From the NCBI RefSeq assembly GCF_964340395.1, contig NC_135553.1:2835001-2899000 (forward strand): a stretch of DNA of 64,000 nt, read 5' to 3'. Both the position numbers and the translations under genes were made by a program. The notes beneath the pieces were generated by a model. It was not told the origin of the DNA. It did not search any database and was given only the letters and a program-made list of their open reading frames with translations. This document shows positions 23,943 through 34,113 of the stretch, in pieces; the stretch's first letter is position 1, and every line of letters begins with the position of its first letter. Source of the DNA: Glandiceps talaboti. Lineage: Eukaryota; Hemichordata; Enteropneusta; Spengelidae.

Positions 23943-26510
23943 CTTTGTAAATACTGAGAAGAACAGTGCATGCATCTGTAACCTACTCCATTTTTCACTT
24001 TTTAAGTATAAAGTTTAGTTGTTAACAAGTGTACATTTGTACATGTATCGAGTATTGCTCATTACAAGCCTGTAATGGAGGGGTGTATGTTGCCACCAGG
24101 TGACAGGGGGTGGGGGGAGGGGTGTATGTTGCCACCAGGTGACAGGGGGTGGGGGAGGGGTGTATGTTGCCACCAGGTGACAGGGGGTGGGGGGAGGGGT
24201 GTATGTTGCCACCAGGTGACAGGGGGTGGGGGGAAGGACACTAAGTGTTATGTCAGCAGATTCCATTAAACTATTTCTTGAGTGAACAGAGAAAGTTGAT
24301 TCTCAGTCATTTCAACAGTATTTCCCTTGATATTTGCCATAGAATGGTTTCTCATCCATCCTACATAATTAAGTAACAACTCTTTACTTCTTTCACAGAG
24401 TTCTCTTTAAACTGGTTATACATCTGTACCAGAAATGTGTGTTAATGAGCATTGACACATACTTGAGAGTAGCACTGGACCAGAGACTTGGCTATCTAGC
24501 AAACAGGGTTATTCACCAGACCATACAAGTGTCAAGCCAGTTAGCCAAGTCTAGAGTAGTACCATATCATCTTGTATTATAATTATCTGTAAAGTTCTGT
24601 AGGTAAAGTTGTTCTTTATAATGCAGTCACCTATCCCCCAAAACATTCTGACGTGTAGCATCCTGTGGAAGGTTTAACAAGGTTTGTATTTACCTTGGTA
24701 TTGAAGCTTACCGAGTTTTAGAAAAGTTCAAACCAGTCAACATTATCATGTGGGATGTAGAAGCAAATAAAGCTATTGGTCCAGTACTGGTGCTTACAGT
24801 GATCACCAATATTAATAACCCCACATGTATAGTAAACGTGGCACACAAAATATGTAAGGAAACCACCCCCTCCCACCACCACTAAATGATATGTCAAAAT
24901 ATCAAAAATGTGTGTCAGAATACAACTACCCCTACAAATTAAACCGTTGTGTTGTGTCAGTGCAAATGTAGACACAATAGGGATACAGGTAGTGAGAGAT
25001 GCTAGTGGTATAGATATTGTAATTTAGATTACGACATCAAAGTGATTGATTGATAGCTTATGAAATAAAAATCTGGCTTTTGATTGTCAACAAAAAATAC
25101 AATAAATGAATGCCAGATAGTGTAAGTAATCTCCTCTGATCTTCAATGTGACAAACTAGGGTTTTTTTTGTAATTCGGTTTGGGATGGAGATGTCATATG
25201 AGTGTGATTAAACTGGATTGTTTTAAAGATATGAATTTTATGTAATTTTAGTTGGTATCAGTATTTCAAATGATATGTACCCAACTGTCTTGCCATTCTT
25301 TAATAAAGCACATTGATATCCATCATTTCATTGTACATGTTATTCAAGCCAGCATTTAGAATGTCTTGCCTCATTCAAGTTTGTGTTGGATGTTAAAGCA
25401 GAGAGCATTTACTTGTATTTGTATGACAGCTTTTCAAAGCATTATTTTCAGCCAGCAAAATAAAGTATATTGCATTGCATCATTAAAAAGCTACAACTTT
25501 TATCAACTTTTAGTAGTCAATCATTGCAGTCCGTCCTCTTTTCATCATTGACAATAGAAAAAGTTAAACAAACCTTGTCTTGTTGGGGGCGTTTTCACTC
25601 AATTATCTCAAACACTATATGATAACAAATACTGTCCATTGCATCTGATATTATGAAGAAGATTCATGAAATTATATCAGAACGTTATAACCATCTCTAA
25701 ACAGGTGGGGGCTGGTACACTTTTACTACCTGACTTAGATAATATTTTGAAGTCATGCATGTGTAAACATTGTGACGTCACATCACTGAAGGAGACCTGA
25801 TGATCAGGTTGATAGCTAGGATTTATTCAAGCATTTTGGTGTCATACATAGGTTTAATTTCTTTGCACCTCCAGCTGTTGTAGCTGAACTGTGGTACACT
25901 TTATAAATATATACATACTGCTTATGAAATATAGATGAACACAACCGGTAAATGAAAACCACTTGCTCTAATATTACCTATCTAAATCCTCAGTAGTACA
26001 AACAGTTTCGTTCAAGAAGTATTCTTTTATCTTGTAATATGACAGTTTTCACTCCATCGATTGTGCTTTTTAGGGGGAGCTATTACACACATACAATACA
26101 CAGGGAACCTTGCACATCCTAGCACTAGGATGTACACATCCTAGTGCTAGGATGTGGCCATATCCTAGTGCTAGGAAGAAGAGCACAGCTATGTACCAGC
26201 TGTGTGTCCCACAGCCCCGTTACAAGGTATATTTTTCCACAGCCCTGGTACATGGTTGTGAAAAATAAGCCTGTTGAATGGATGTGCAATACCGCCTATG
26301 TGCCATGACTGTTTTGCACATCCTAGTACCATAGCTGTGTACTGCATACCTAGCACACAGTTGTGCACATACCATTTAGGAAAGGAATAACAGTTTACAA
26401 GCGACTGTGCTAGGTCAGGTCGCCCTCTAATGGTGAACTTAGCAACAGCGCGAGCTCCTAGGGTATACCTCATCACATGTGTATTGTGTAGGCTGTTGAG
26501 TTCGCAGAAC
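23943..26510. other. Intergenic region between the MPST copies, no gene seen
   Basis: Holds the MPST-1 3'UTR, a 4-unit minisatellite at 24077-24236, an imperfect inverted repeat near 24483-24557 (AGACTTGGCTA / TAGCCAAGTCT), and palindromic CCTAGCACTAGG / CCTAGTGCTAGG repeats at 26116-26178. ORFs are short and featureless. Confidence 0.6.
24077..24236. repeat. Minisatellite, about 4 units of 39-40 bp
   Basis: The unit is GGAGGGGTGTATGTTGCCAC followed by CAGGTGACAGGGGGTGGGG, repeated four times with small length changes in the G run, just downstream of MPST-1. Confidence 0.9.
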
Positions 26511-27228
26511 ATGAACATATACAGAGTGCCTACACTAGTAAGTGCCAAATGGCTCAACAACACACTTTCCAATGATTCGATATCAAGTACTGCCAAATTT
26601 AGGATTCTTGACGCGACTCTGCATTTGCCCAGAATGAACAGAAACGCAGCTGAAGAATACCAGAAGCAACATATCAAGGGAGCCCTGTTCTTCGATATTA
26701 ACAGATGTTCAGACTTAACATCCAAATACCAGCGTATGTTGCCAAGTGAAGAACAATTTGCAGACTATGTGGGTAACCTTGGAGTTACCAATCAAACACA
26801 CGTCATAGTGTACGACAACACAGACAACTTTGGGTTCTTTTCTGCCCCAAGAGTGTGGTGGATGTTTCGCACTTTCGGACACCGACTCGTTTCCGTCCTA
26901 AATGGTGGTCTGTTAAAATGGATAAGAGAAGGGTTCGATTTGACTGGTGAAATTCCCCTTGTTGAACCAACGCAGTTTAAGGCTGTCATAAACCAATCGG
27001 CGGTGAAGAAATTCAATGATATATATTATAATATTTTAGATAAACGTTTTCAGGTGATGGATGCGAGATCTCAGAAATCATTCGACGGTTTAAAACCAGG
27101 TACGCTTTGTTGATATTTGTTGTATTCAATTCTAGCTGACAACCAGGATGTCATTTTTATGAGATGATATGTATGCTTCACTGATCTTTCCAGCATCTTT
27201 ACGCACGCACGCACGTACGTACGTGCGG

Positions 27229-27308
27229 TATGTATGTATGTATGTATGTATGTATGTATGTATGTATGTATGTATGTATGTATGTATGTGTGTATGTATG
27301 TATGTATA
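27229..27308. repeat. (TATG)n microsatellite in MPST-2 intron
   Basis: About 20 units preceded by (ACGC)/(ACGT) repeats. The Tyr/Val/Cys/Met ORFs here are artefacts. Confidence 0.95.
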
Positions 27309-27536
27309 CGAACTGAGGTGTGAAATAAATTCTGCAATTATGTTTACTTTAATGTACTGTCTTGATTTTCTTTCCAGGGGACAAACAGGGACACATTCCA
27401 GGGTCACTCAATATTCCTTATCGAAATTTACCAAATGAAGTGACGGGGGAGTTGAAATCGGTGAATGAACTGACCGAACTTTTCCAACAAAAAGGCGTTG
27501 ATTTAAACAAACCTCTGGTAGCTACCTGTGGAACTG

Positions 27537-28243
27537 CTCGGGTACATTACGGTCTGTGATTGTGTATAAAAACAATAATATGGTTAAAAGGTAAGATAGC
27601 ATCTCCTAAACACTATGAAATTAACACCAGTCTTCACTACATAATATTCTTTTGAATGCTAGCGAAATTTTTTTCTGTATGCAAAATTTGGTGATGATGT
27701 CATCATTTAAGTATCAAAACTTGCACGTTTTGGAACTATCAAAACCGGGAGGACAAAGACTCCAGAAATCGCCGAATTGAGACATTATACATTATTTTCG
27801 GTTGTTATGTTACAATATCTAGGTAGAAAGAAATTTCTAAATTAATTATTTTTTAGTAAATTTGATGTTGAAGTTACCATTGTTATGCAAATATAGGTAA
27901 AAAATAAAGATAATTAGTCATACAACGAAAATGATTAATTTAGAAATTTCTTTCTACCTAGATATTGTAACATAACAACCGAAAATAATGTATAATGTCT
28001 CAATTCGGCGATTTCTGGAGTCTTTGTCCTCCCGGTTTTGATAGTTCCAAAACGTGAATTTTTGATACTTAAATGATGACGTCTTCACCACATTTTGCAT
28101 ACAGAAAACAATTTCACTAGCATTCAAAAGAATAGTATGTAGTGAAGGACTGGTGTTAATTTCATAGCGTTTGGGAGATGCTATCTTACCTTTTAACCAT
28201 ATCATTGTTTTTATACACAATCACAGACCGTAATGTACCCGAG
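27537..28243. mobile_element. 707-bp foldback (long-palindrome) element inserted in MPST-2 exon 2
   Basis: The arms 27537-27846 and 27934-28243 are about 310 bp each and roughly 95% identical as inverted repeats, around a spacer of about 87 bp. The ends are CTCGGGTACATTACGGTCTG and its exact complement. TG on each side is a 2-bp duplication; deleting the element plus one TG restores the rhodanese reading frame. No ORF of its own is evident, so it is a non-autonomous foldback/MITE. The near-identity of arms and the clean reconstruction of the host codons suggest a recent insertion. Confidence 0.85.
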
Positions 28244-28379
28244 TGGTGTAACTGCTTGTAGTTTGGTCTTGGCAGCCTATTTATGTGGTAAAACAGACGT
28301 GCCTTTATTCGATGGATCATGGAATGAGTACTCTGATAGAGCTAAACCAGAAAATATTTATGGTATAAAAGAGGAATAG

Positions 28380-28925
28380 TAAAACTATAACCGTTGGTGA
28401 AAATTTATATTCAGACTGTCACAAAACAGACATAATTTTATCCTGCACGTCAAGAAAGTGTGATAGAGTCCAATCTGATTAAAATCCGATGTAGATGTCG
28501 GCTAATCGTTCATTGCTATTGTACCTTCGTTATTTTGCCTGAATTGACCTTCTTGGTACATGTTTACATTTTTTAGCCTGATCGCCTCGATCGCATTCTT
28601 CCATGTTTGTGCCAGTCTGCATATTATTCAAATAGCCAGACTCTTTGCCGTTGAGCTCACATGCATGACTCGAGTTCGGGCCGCCACTTGGGGTGTAGCC
28701 CACCGAGACTATGCATAATCCGAGCTAAACCCCCTACACATCCATGATCCGAGCCGTGGAGGCTCTCAGCTCAGATGTACTTGACGACCGAATGCGAATA
28801 TACCTGACCTGACTCCGTACTCAAATCAGAGCCACATCGGACAAACCATGGCCTAACATAGCTCTAGCTCACAGTCACTTGTGAGCTAATATTCTGGATC
28901 AAGCATAGTGCTACTACTATATATA
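28380..28925. other. MPST-2 downstream region with a solo MITE end
   Basis: Contains a single CAATCTGATTAAAATCCGAT terminus at 28471-28490, the left end of the MITE family seen at 5068, 42936 and 56733, without a recognisable partner end. It is therefore probably a truncated copy. No gene is seen. Confidence 0.5.
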
Positions 28926-29054
28926 GTCCTGCTTGCATACGGAGTAAGTCGTCATGTCAGTAAGTGCACCGTCGTGGTATGTAAGGGTACCTAAAACATT
29001 AAACTGAGACCATGAACTGAGTCTTAGTTTGCAAAAAATGGTCATCTGAGCACA

Positions 29055-29418
29055 GGGGACCCAGGAACCGTGTGACAAACAAAACAAAACAAACAAACAA
29101 ATAAATAAATAAATAAATAAATGAATGAATAAATAAATAAATAAATAAATAAACTATCAAATAAATGACAAATGAACAAGCAAACGAACGACAAGTATAG
29201 GGACAAATAAAATAAACAGATACTCGTGTGTTTTTTTATAGTGATGGGTATAGAAAAAAAACATAGCTAGTATACCCCCATGAGTATCTGTTTATTTGCT
29301 GGTTTATTTAATTATTTTATTTGTCCCTATACTTGTCGTTCGTTTGCTTGTTCATTTGTCATTTATTTGATTTTTTTTTGTTTGTTTTGTTTGTCACACG
29401 GTTCCTGGGTCCCCTGTG
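29055..29418. repeat. Palindrome nested in the TA-flanked element
   Basis: The left arm (GGACCCAGGAACCGTGTGAC ... ACAAGTATAGGGACAAAT) is repeated inverted on the right (ATTTGTCCCTATACTTGT ... GTCACACGGTTCCTGGGTCC). The arms contain A/T-rich (AAAC)n and (AAAT)n expansions of unequal length, and the centre is about 29225-29280. Confidence 0.75.
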
Positions 29419-30494
29419 ATCTGAGACCAGTCTCAGTTTGCCTGCCTCAGTGGCAAACAGAAAAGATACGTATGGAAGCATGGACAGTGGAGGGGAGAAA
29501 AGGCAACACTGATTACAATACAAACACTAACAAGTATCTAAATGCTAAGAACATAAACACACTTACTAAGGCTGCTTTCACAAAAACTTGTTAGGGGGGG
29601 AGTCGGGAGATTTTTTGTAAAACCCTATTTTTCTCCCCTGCCATATTCCAAAATTTTTCAAGTACCCCCCCCTCCTGCCAAAGCCCCAAATATTTCAAGT
29701 ACCCCCTCCTACCCGAATAAATTTTCAAGTACCGCCCACCCGAATAATTTTTTTTTTGAATACTCTTCCTGTGTACCATTCCATACCAAATACAAAACTG
29801 TACATAATACTCTTAATACCAACTTTGTCCATTATATATATAATAAATTTGTATATTGTGTGTGTGTATATATATACACACAAACACCAGTTAAAACAAA
29901 ATGTTATGTTAACCAGTGCATTGCCTTTCTTTAAAAAAAATAACATATACTTGTAAATGAATTACACTTTGAATAACTCTTGTAAAATGATCAGCAGACC
30001 AACTGAGTCTTTGTTTTCTGTTCAATATTGTATTAGTACATTATACTAGTAGTGTTACAGTTGAATGTCATTTTAGTTGTATTTGCAAATATTGTAATGC
30101 ACATGTTATCTAAAGAGAGTTTTATACTGTATTGTTCCAGTTCAGTTTCCTAAATGTGTGCTAAAAGAAATCAATTCAATTGGTCTAAATAACACTGAAA
30201 AAACTCTTAATAAAATGCATTGCCATGTATCCCGTTCTTGTTTGATGTAAATTAGTTCAATATAATGTCAAAAGAAAATAAATGTATGACTCAAAAATGC
30301 CAGCCACATTTCATCTAACAGAATAGGAATCAAGTGATATATATTAGTGGTAATGATAATTAAGATGGCCCTATTATCATAGTAATTGTATATCTTAATG
30401 AACCTGGTAATACATGTACCTTGTAAGAGCCTGATTATTGGACTGGTTTTGACGTTAGATTACAAAGGTGAATGAAGTCTCAGAATGTGTTTAT

Positions 30495-30553
30495 TTAAAT
30501 TTTTGATTTCCAAGTGGTAGCTCTCCTTCCAGATCTTGTGTATATAAACATGG

Positions 30554-30633
<80 letters not shown>

Positions 30634-31162
30634 GACCCAATTTCTCCTTCAACTTCTTTAGAGTTGGAACTAGCTGTATCATCATTCTCACTGTCACTGT
30701 CATCAGATGACAAATCACTCTCACTTTCTTTAGATTGATAATACTGGCATCTTACAGCCTCAACTTTGTCTATTTTGAGCATTCCTGCCACAGCTGGAAT
30801 TTCATAGTTGGAAAGGTACTTATCAAGTTCTTTCACTTTCAATTTGGAAATGTCACCGTTTCTGACAAGCGCATCCCAGTCATATTCATCAAATTTTTTT
30901 CAGCACGTTGCTCCCTTTCTTTCATTCTCTTTCTATCCCTCATAGAAGCAAGTGTTCTCTGTTGTTCTAAATGAAGGATTGCTCCCTTTAATATCTCTTT
31001 CTTGACACACAGTTTCTTGCTCAATTCGTCAAGTTTCTCAACATTTTTACTTGACACTAACCCTTTACTATACAGGTGTTTTAGTTGTGCACGGGGTTGG
31101 AAGTCATCTGGTGGTCTTTCACTACCATCATATCTTCTTAATGATGTTGAGAATACATCCAT
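30495..31162 (-). pseudogene. Transposon-borne ORF with SAP-like segment and poly-Asp tract, one frameshift
   Basis: The first frame (31162 down to about 30893) encodes GSERPPDDFQPRAQLKHLYS, KGLVSSKNVEKLDELSKKLC and a basic RDRKRMKEREQRAEK helix. At an A7 run near 30892-30898 a single base is missing; the downstream frame resumes with FDEYDWDALVRNGDISKLKV and KELDKYLSNYEIP...GMLKIDKVEA, which has the LKVxELxxYLxxxxIP...K pattern of SAP-type DNA-binding motifs. An acidic Ser/Asp/Glu stretch, about 25 Asp codons encoded by (GAT)n, and a TRSGRRATTW tail with stop at 30495 follow. It may be a transposon accessory DNA-binding protein or a captured host exon. I do not recognise the precise family. 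Confidence 0.55.
30554..30633. repeat. (ATC)n trinucleotide run encoding the Asp tract
   Basis: Pure trinucleotide repeat. On minus it reads as Asp codons in the transposon ORF frame; Met, Ser and Ser-rich ORFs in other frames are shadows. Confidence 0.95.
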
Positions 31163-31843
31163 ATAGAGTCAAAGCTTATTTATTTATCTTTATATTTACA
31201 AGTAATAGTATATTCATGCAAAGTTGAAAAGTATGTGCAAAAAAACTTATTTTACTTTTTCTCTGTTAACCCAGCTTGTGAGATATTGTCTTCTGTTTCA
31301 CATGTAGCAGACGTTGCCAATATGCTAATTTTATGAAATATTTAGAATGTGTTATTAAAAGTTTGTGTTGAAAATTATAGTCATATCTATAGGATGAAAA
31401 AATACCTTGCACAGAAGTTTTTGATACTTGTCAGTATGTTTTAGTGCAGGTGCATCTTTTACATTTTGATGGCAGGCTGAGATGAACCTTTTCCAACTTT
31501 ATTTTTAAGTGCCCAGCTGCAAATGTAAAATGTTGTCTGCCATATTTGTCTGTCATTTAATACTAGTAAGAATTTACATGAAAAAGTTACATATCATTGT
31601 GATAACCACAAACCAAAACACAGTCATGTCACAAAGAATATTTTCAGTACAGTGTAAAGGTAATTTCACACATTAAATGAACCAAATTTCAGTAGATAGT
31701 AGTGTACATGAAAGACACTGGTATTTTCAGGCAAAAAACAATCTGTACCACTCAATTCGCCCATTTCAATTTATCATTACATTAACAGTTTATTAAAAGA
31801 AAATTAAAATTTGACTGTTTTTGATTTTCAATTTTACTTGTAT

Positions 31844-31914
<71 letters not shown>

Positions 31915-31935
31915 CTTGATATATTTGTTTGTAGC

Positions 31936-31981
<46 letters not shown>

Positions 31982-31983
31982 GA
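31844..31983. repeat. (TTTA)n followed by (TTG)n microsatellites
   Basis: Two adjacent pure repeats inside the Harbinger-like element. Their coding frames are artefacts. Confidence 0.95.
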
Positions 31984-32782
31984 TGAAAAAGGAAGACCAA
32001 CATTTTAAAAGCTTATTTTCCCATGTTTGAAAAGTCACGGTCAATTTATTTTCAGGTACAACCCATAACATTTTTTCAGGTACCCCCCACACACTATCCA
32101 TATATTTTCAAGTCCCCACCCCCTAAAATCTCCCGACACCCCCCTAACAAGTTTTTGTGAAAGCAGCCTAACCATGAAAGTATTACCCCCGTCGGTTATA
32201 CTTCCATGCCATGGAAGTTCTGACAGAGTTCACTGCTTATACATATACATCCATAACTTTATCATTAGTGTGGCTGTGATTTTGCCTTTTTCAAAGATAT
32301 GCCATGAACAATCTGCAGCTGTAACTCTATACATGGATGCACAATGTTCTGTACCAGTAACAACATGTCAGAGACTAGTTTTTGCCATCTAGACATATTT
32401 TTTTGCCATGTGTGAGGGAGTAGTCTCAGATTACGATTCTTTGAGACTAATCTCAGCAAGACGGGTTTTTTTGCCATCTCAAACTGGCAAACTGAGACTG
32501 GTCGACATGGTCTCAGATAGCAACTTTTCGCCCTTTCAGACTTGTCTCAGATGACTATTTTTTGCAAACTGAGACTCTCAGTTCGTGGTCTGTTTTTTGT
32601 ACCCTTACACATACCTCCACCGTCAGCAAGCACGACTATACTGATACAAACTTGATAATGGCGTTATTTAATACTAGTATTTACGAATATTTTTAAAATA
32701 CACCGTGCCGTCGACCGTCACCGGTGTCTGATATACCGTTTTTGGGAGCAGACACGGGAGCCAGCTTTAAAAAAAAAAAAAT

Positions 32783-32855
32783 AGCTTGCAATAATTGTAG
32801 CGTTAGTTTTCTTTGGCACTCAACCTGGGACCAAAAAACAAAACAAAACAAACAG

Positions 32856-32918
<63 letters not shown>

Positions 32919-32955
32919 ATAAAAACTAACGCAACAATGAATTATTGCAGGTAGG
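32783..32955. mobile_element. Small inverted-repeat element containing (CAA)n
   Basis: The left end GCAATAATTGTAGCGTTAGT and right end AACTAACGCAACAATGAATTATTGC are inverted copies enclosing a (CAA)n run at about 32859-32917. It resembles a MITE in which a microsatellite has expanded. Confidence 0.5.
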
Positions 32956-33009
32956 CCAAATGTAAAGAGTGTGTGGTTTAATTACGTTTTAGGAGATCTG
33001 GGTAATTTA

Positions 33010-33126
33010 TAGTCTGTGAGGTACGCCGTGACGGGGCGCCCTCACACATCGGCCAACTCCCTCCCACGTGTGAGAGGAGCTAGGAGGCCAGTGAGGACGG
33101 AACGTCACGATGTATCTTACAGTCTA
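33010..33126. mobile_element. 117-bp MITE with 9-bp target duplication
   Basis: The left end TAGTCTGTGAGGTACGCCGT and right end (reverse complement) TAGACTGTAAGATACATCGT are inverted. Flanks are perfect 9-bp direct repeats GGTAATTTA at 33001-33009 and 33127-33135. The 9-bp duplication suggests Mutator-like mobilisation. The family is different from the CAATCTGATT MITEs. Confidence 0.7.
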
Positions 33127-33136
33127 GGTAATTTAT

Positions 33137-34113
33137 GGAATGGAAACGATCAACATAGTGCACAATTTCTTGTATATTGAAGATTGGTTTAGTCTATCTG
33201 CTAGACCTCGGATGTTCTTCCGATACAATACGACACACGACCGAACGTCACTATCGACGATGGAACATCCGGGTAACGGCCTCACTGCGAACTTCGTTCT
33301 CTTCTCTGGTTCTCTTATGCAGTATCGGAAAGAAGGCCCGAACGTCTAGCAGCAAGACTAAGATTGGTTCTGAAGAATTGTTTAACCTAAATTACGGTAT
33401 ATAATACAATACAATCTTTATTGTTCAGCAGTACAACAGGCCACAGCAAGCATGGTAGCAATAGAAAATGTTACTTATATATAAAAATAACATACATACC
33501 TTATGTGAGTGTAATACTTTAGCAGACTACTTAGGGACTGCATTTACATCTAAATGAAATTTTCCATGAGCGTGGAAGTTTGCTTTCTGAGATCAAAATA
33601 TTCAAAAATTTACATTTGTTAATTAACAAAAGGAATGAAAATATGAATAAAAAAAATACCTTTCTGTCATTATTATAATGGGGACAAATAATTTATAAAA
33701 TGTATTGCACTCACTACTGTGTACTAGGGGGTCACTTGTTGCTATTGCTGTCAAACTAGGGTGCTGCTAGTAGTGTCAGGGAGGGTGGTGGGGTTCTGGA
33801 TTACCTGCAGTGTTTATCTTTTCTCAAACTTGTAAACTCTTGTTCTGTAGACTGTGTACCAGGCAAATAAATTAAATCTGCCTCTAATTCTTGGCTTCTT
33901 TTAGACATTTCTTTATGGTTGTTTTTTGACAATAAAAAATGTCTCAAAGTTCAAGTATTTCTTGTTCAAAAATGAAATATTTCTTTTCACAACTAAACAC
34001 TTTTGACATGACATATTTGACAGTATCTGCTAAATTTTTTCCCCTCAGTGAGACATTTTGACACAGTTGCACAGCATTACTGACAGTACTTTGTATATCT
34101 AACATTGCTCAAG
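33137..34113. other. Upstream region of PM20D2-1, nothing recognised
   Basis: AT-rich spacer with short ORFs only (for example 33140-33349). It presumably contains the PM20D2-1 promoter and 5'UTR. No clear TATA box or CpG signature could be assigned. Confidence 0.5.

Larger units (their letters stand above)
26511..28379 (+). pseudogene. MPST-like copy 2, active-site loop split by a 707-bp palindrome
   Basis: Exon 1 is 26511-27099 and exon 2 starts at 27378. Coding similarity to MPST-1 runs through LVATCG, is interrupted at 27537-28243, then resumes ([16 protein letters not shown]...GIKEE, stop at 28377-28379). Read straight on, the frame hits a stop at 27557-27559, ending CGTARVHYGL. The element is flanked by a TG duplication (27535-27536 and 28244-28245); the pre-insertion allele read CGTGVTAC, in frame. 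The arginine pair that binds mercaptopyruvate is also altered: copy 1 GRF...EPR corresponds to KSF...LKPG here. The open frame extends upstream from 26511 to an ATG at 26430, adding MVNLATARAPRVYLITCVLC and more, Arg-rich without acids, possibly a mitochondrial presequence. It is either a polymorphic null allele or a pseudogene. Confidence 0.8.
29570..32168. mobile_element. Harbinger-like DNA transposon, 2.6 kb, TAA target duplication
   Basis: The termini GGCTGCTTTCACAAAAACTT and its complement form TIRs of about 45-50 bp (inward GTTAGGGGGG, GTCGGGAGATTTT). TAA stands on each side (29567-29569 and 32169-32171), as in PIF/Harbinger (3-bp TWA) insertions. Subterminal repeats TTTTCAAGTACCCCC recur near both ends. 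No DDE transposase is recognisable inside; the only substantial coding region is the minus-strand Asp-rich ORF at 30495-31162. It is probably non-autonomous. Superfamily assignment rests on the target duplication and TIR only. Confidence 0.7.
28926..32636. mobile_element. TA-flanked DNA element (GTCCTGCTTGC ends), host of nested insertions
   Basis: The left end GTCCTGCTTGCATACGGAGT and right end ...GTCAGCAAGCACGAC are inverted, each next to TA (28924-28925; 32637-32638). Similarity of the two ends continues inward: TGTAAGGGTAC, CATGAACTGAGTCT or ACGAACTGAGAGTCT, and TTTGCAAAAAATGGTCATCT. The 2.6-kb Harbinger-like element at 29570-32168 and a palindrome at about 29055-29418 sit inside it. Without those it would be a short non-autonomous unit related to the 97-bp copy at 5694-5790. 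Confidence 0.55.

Noticed and set aside
27537-28243. The palindrome as a functional new intron (introner)
   Set aside because: The available GT at 27542 and AG at 28243 would leave extra bases and shift the frame, so splicing does not restore the enzyme.
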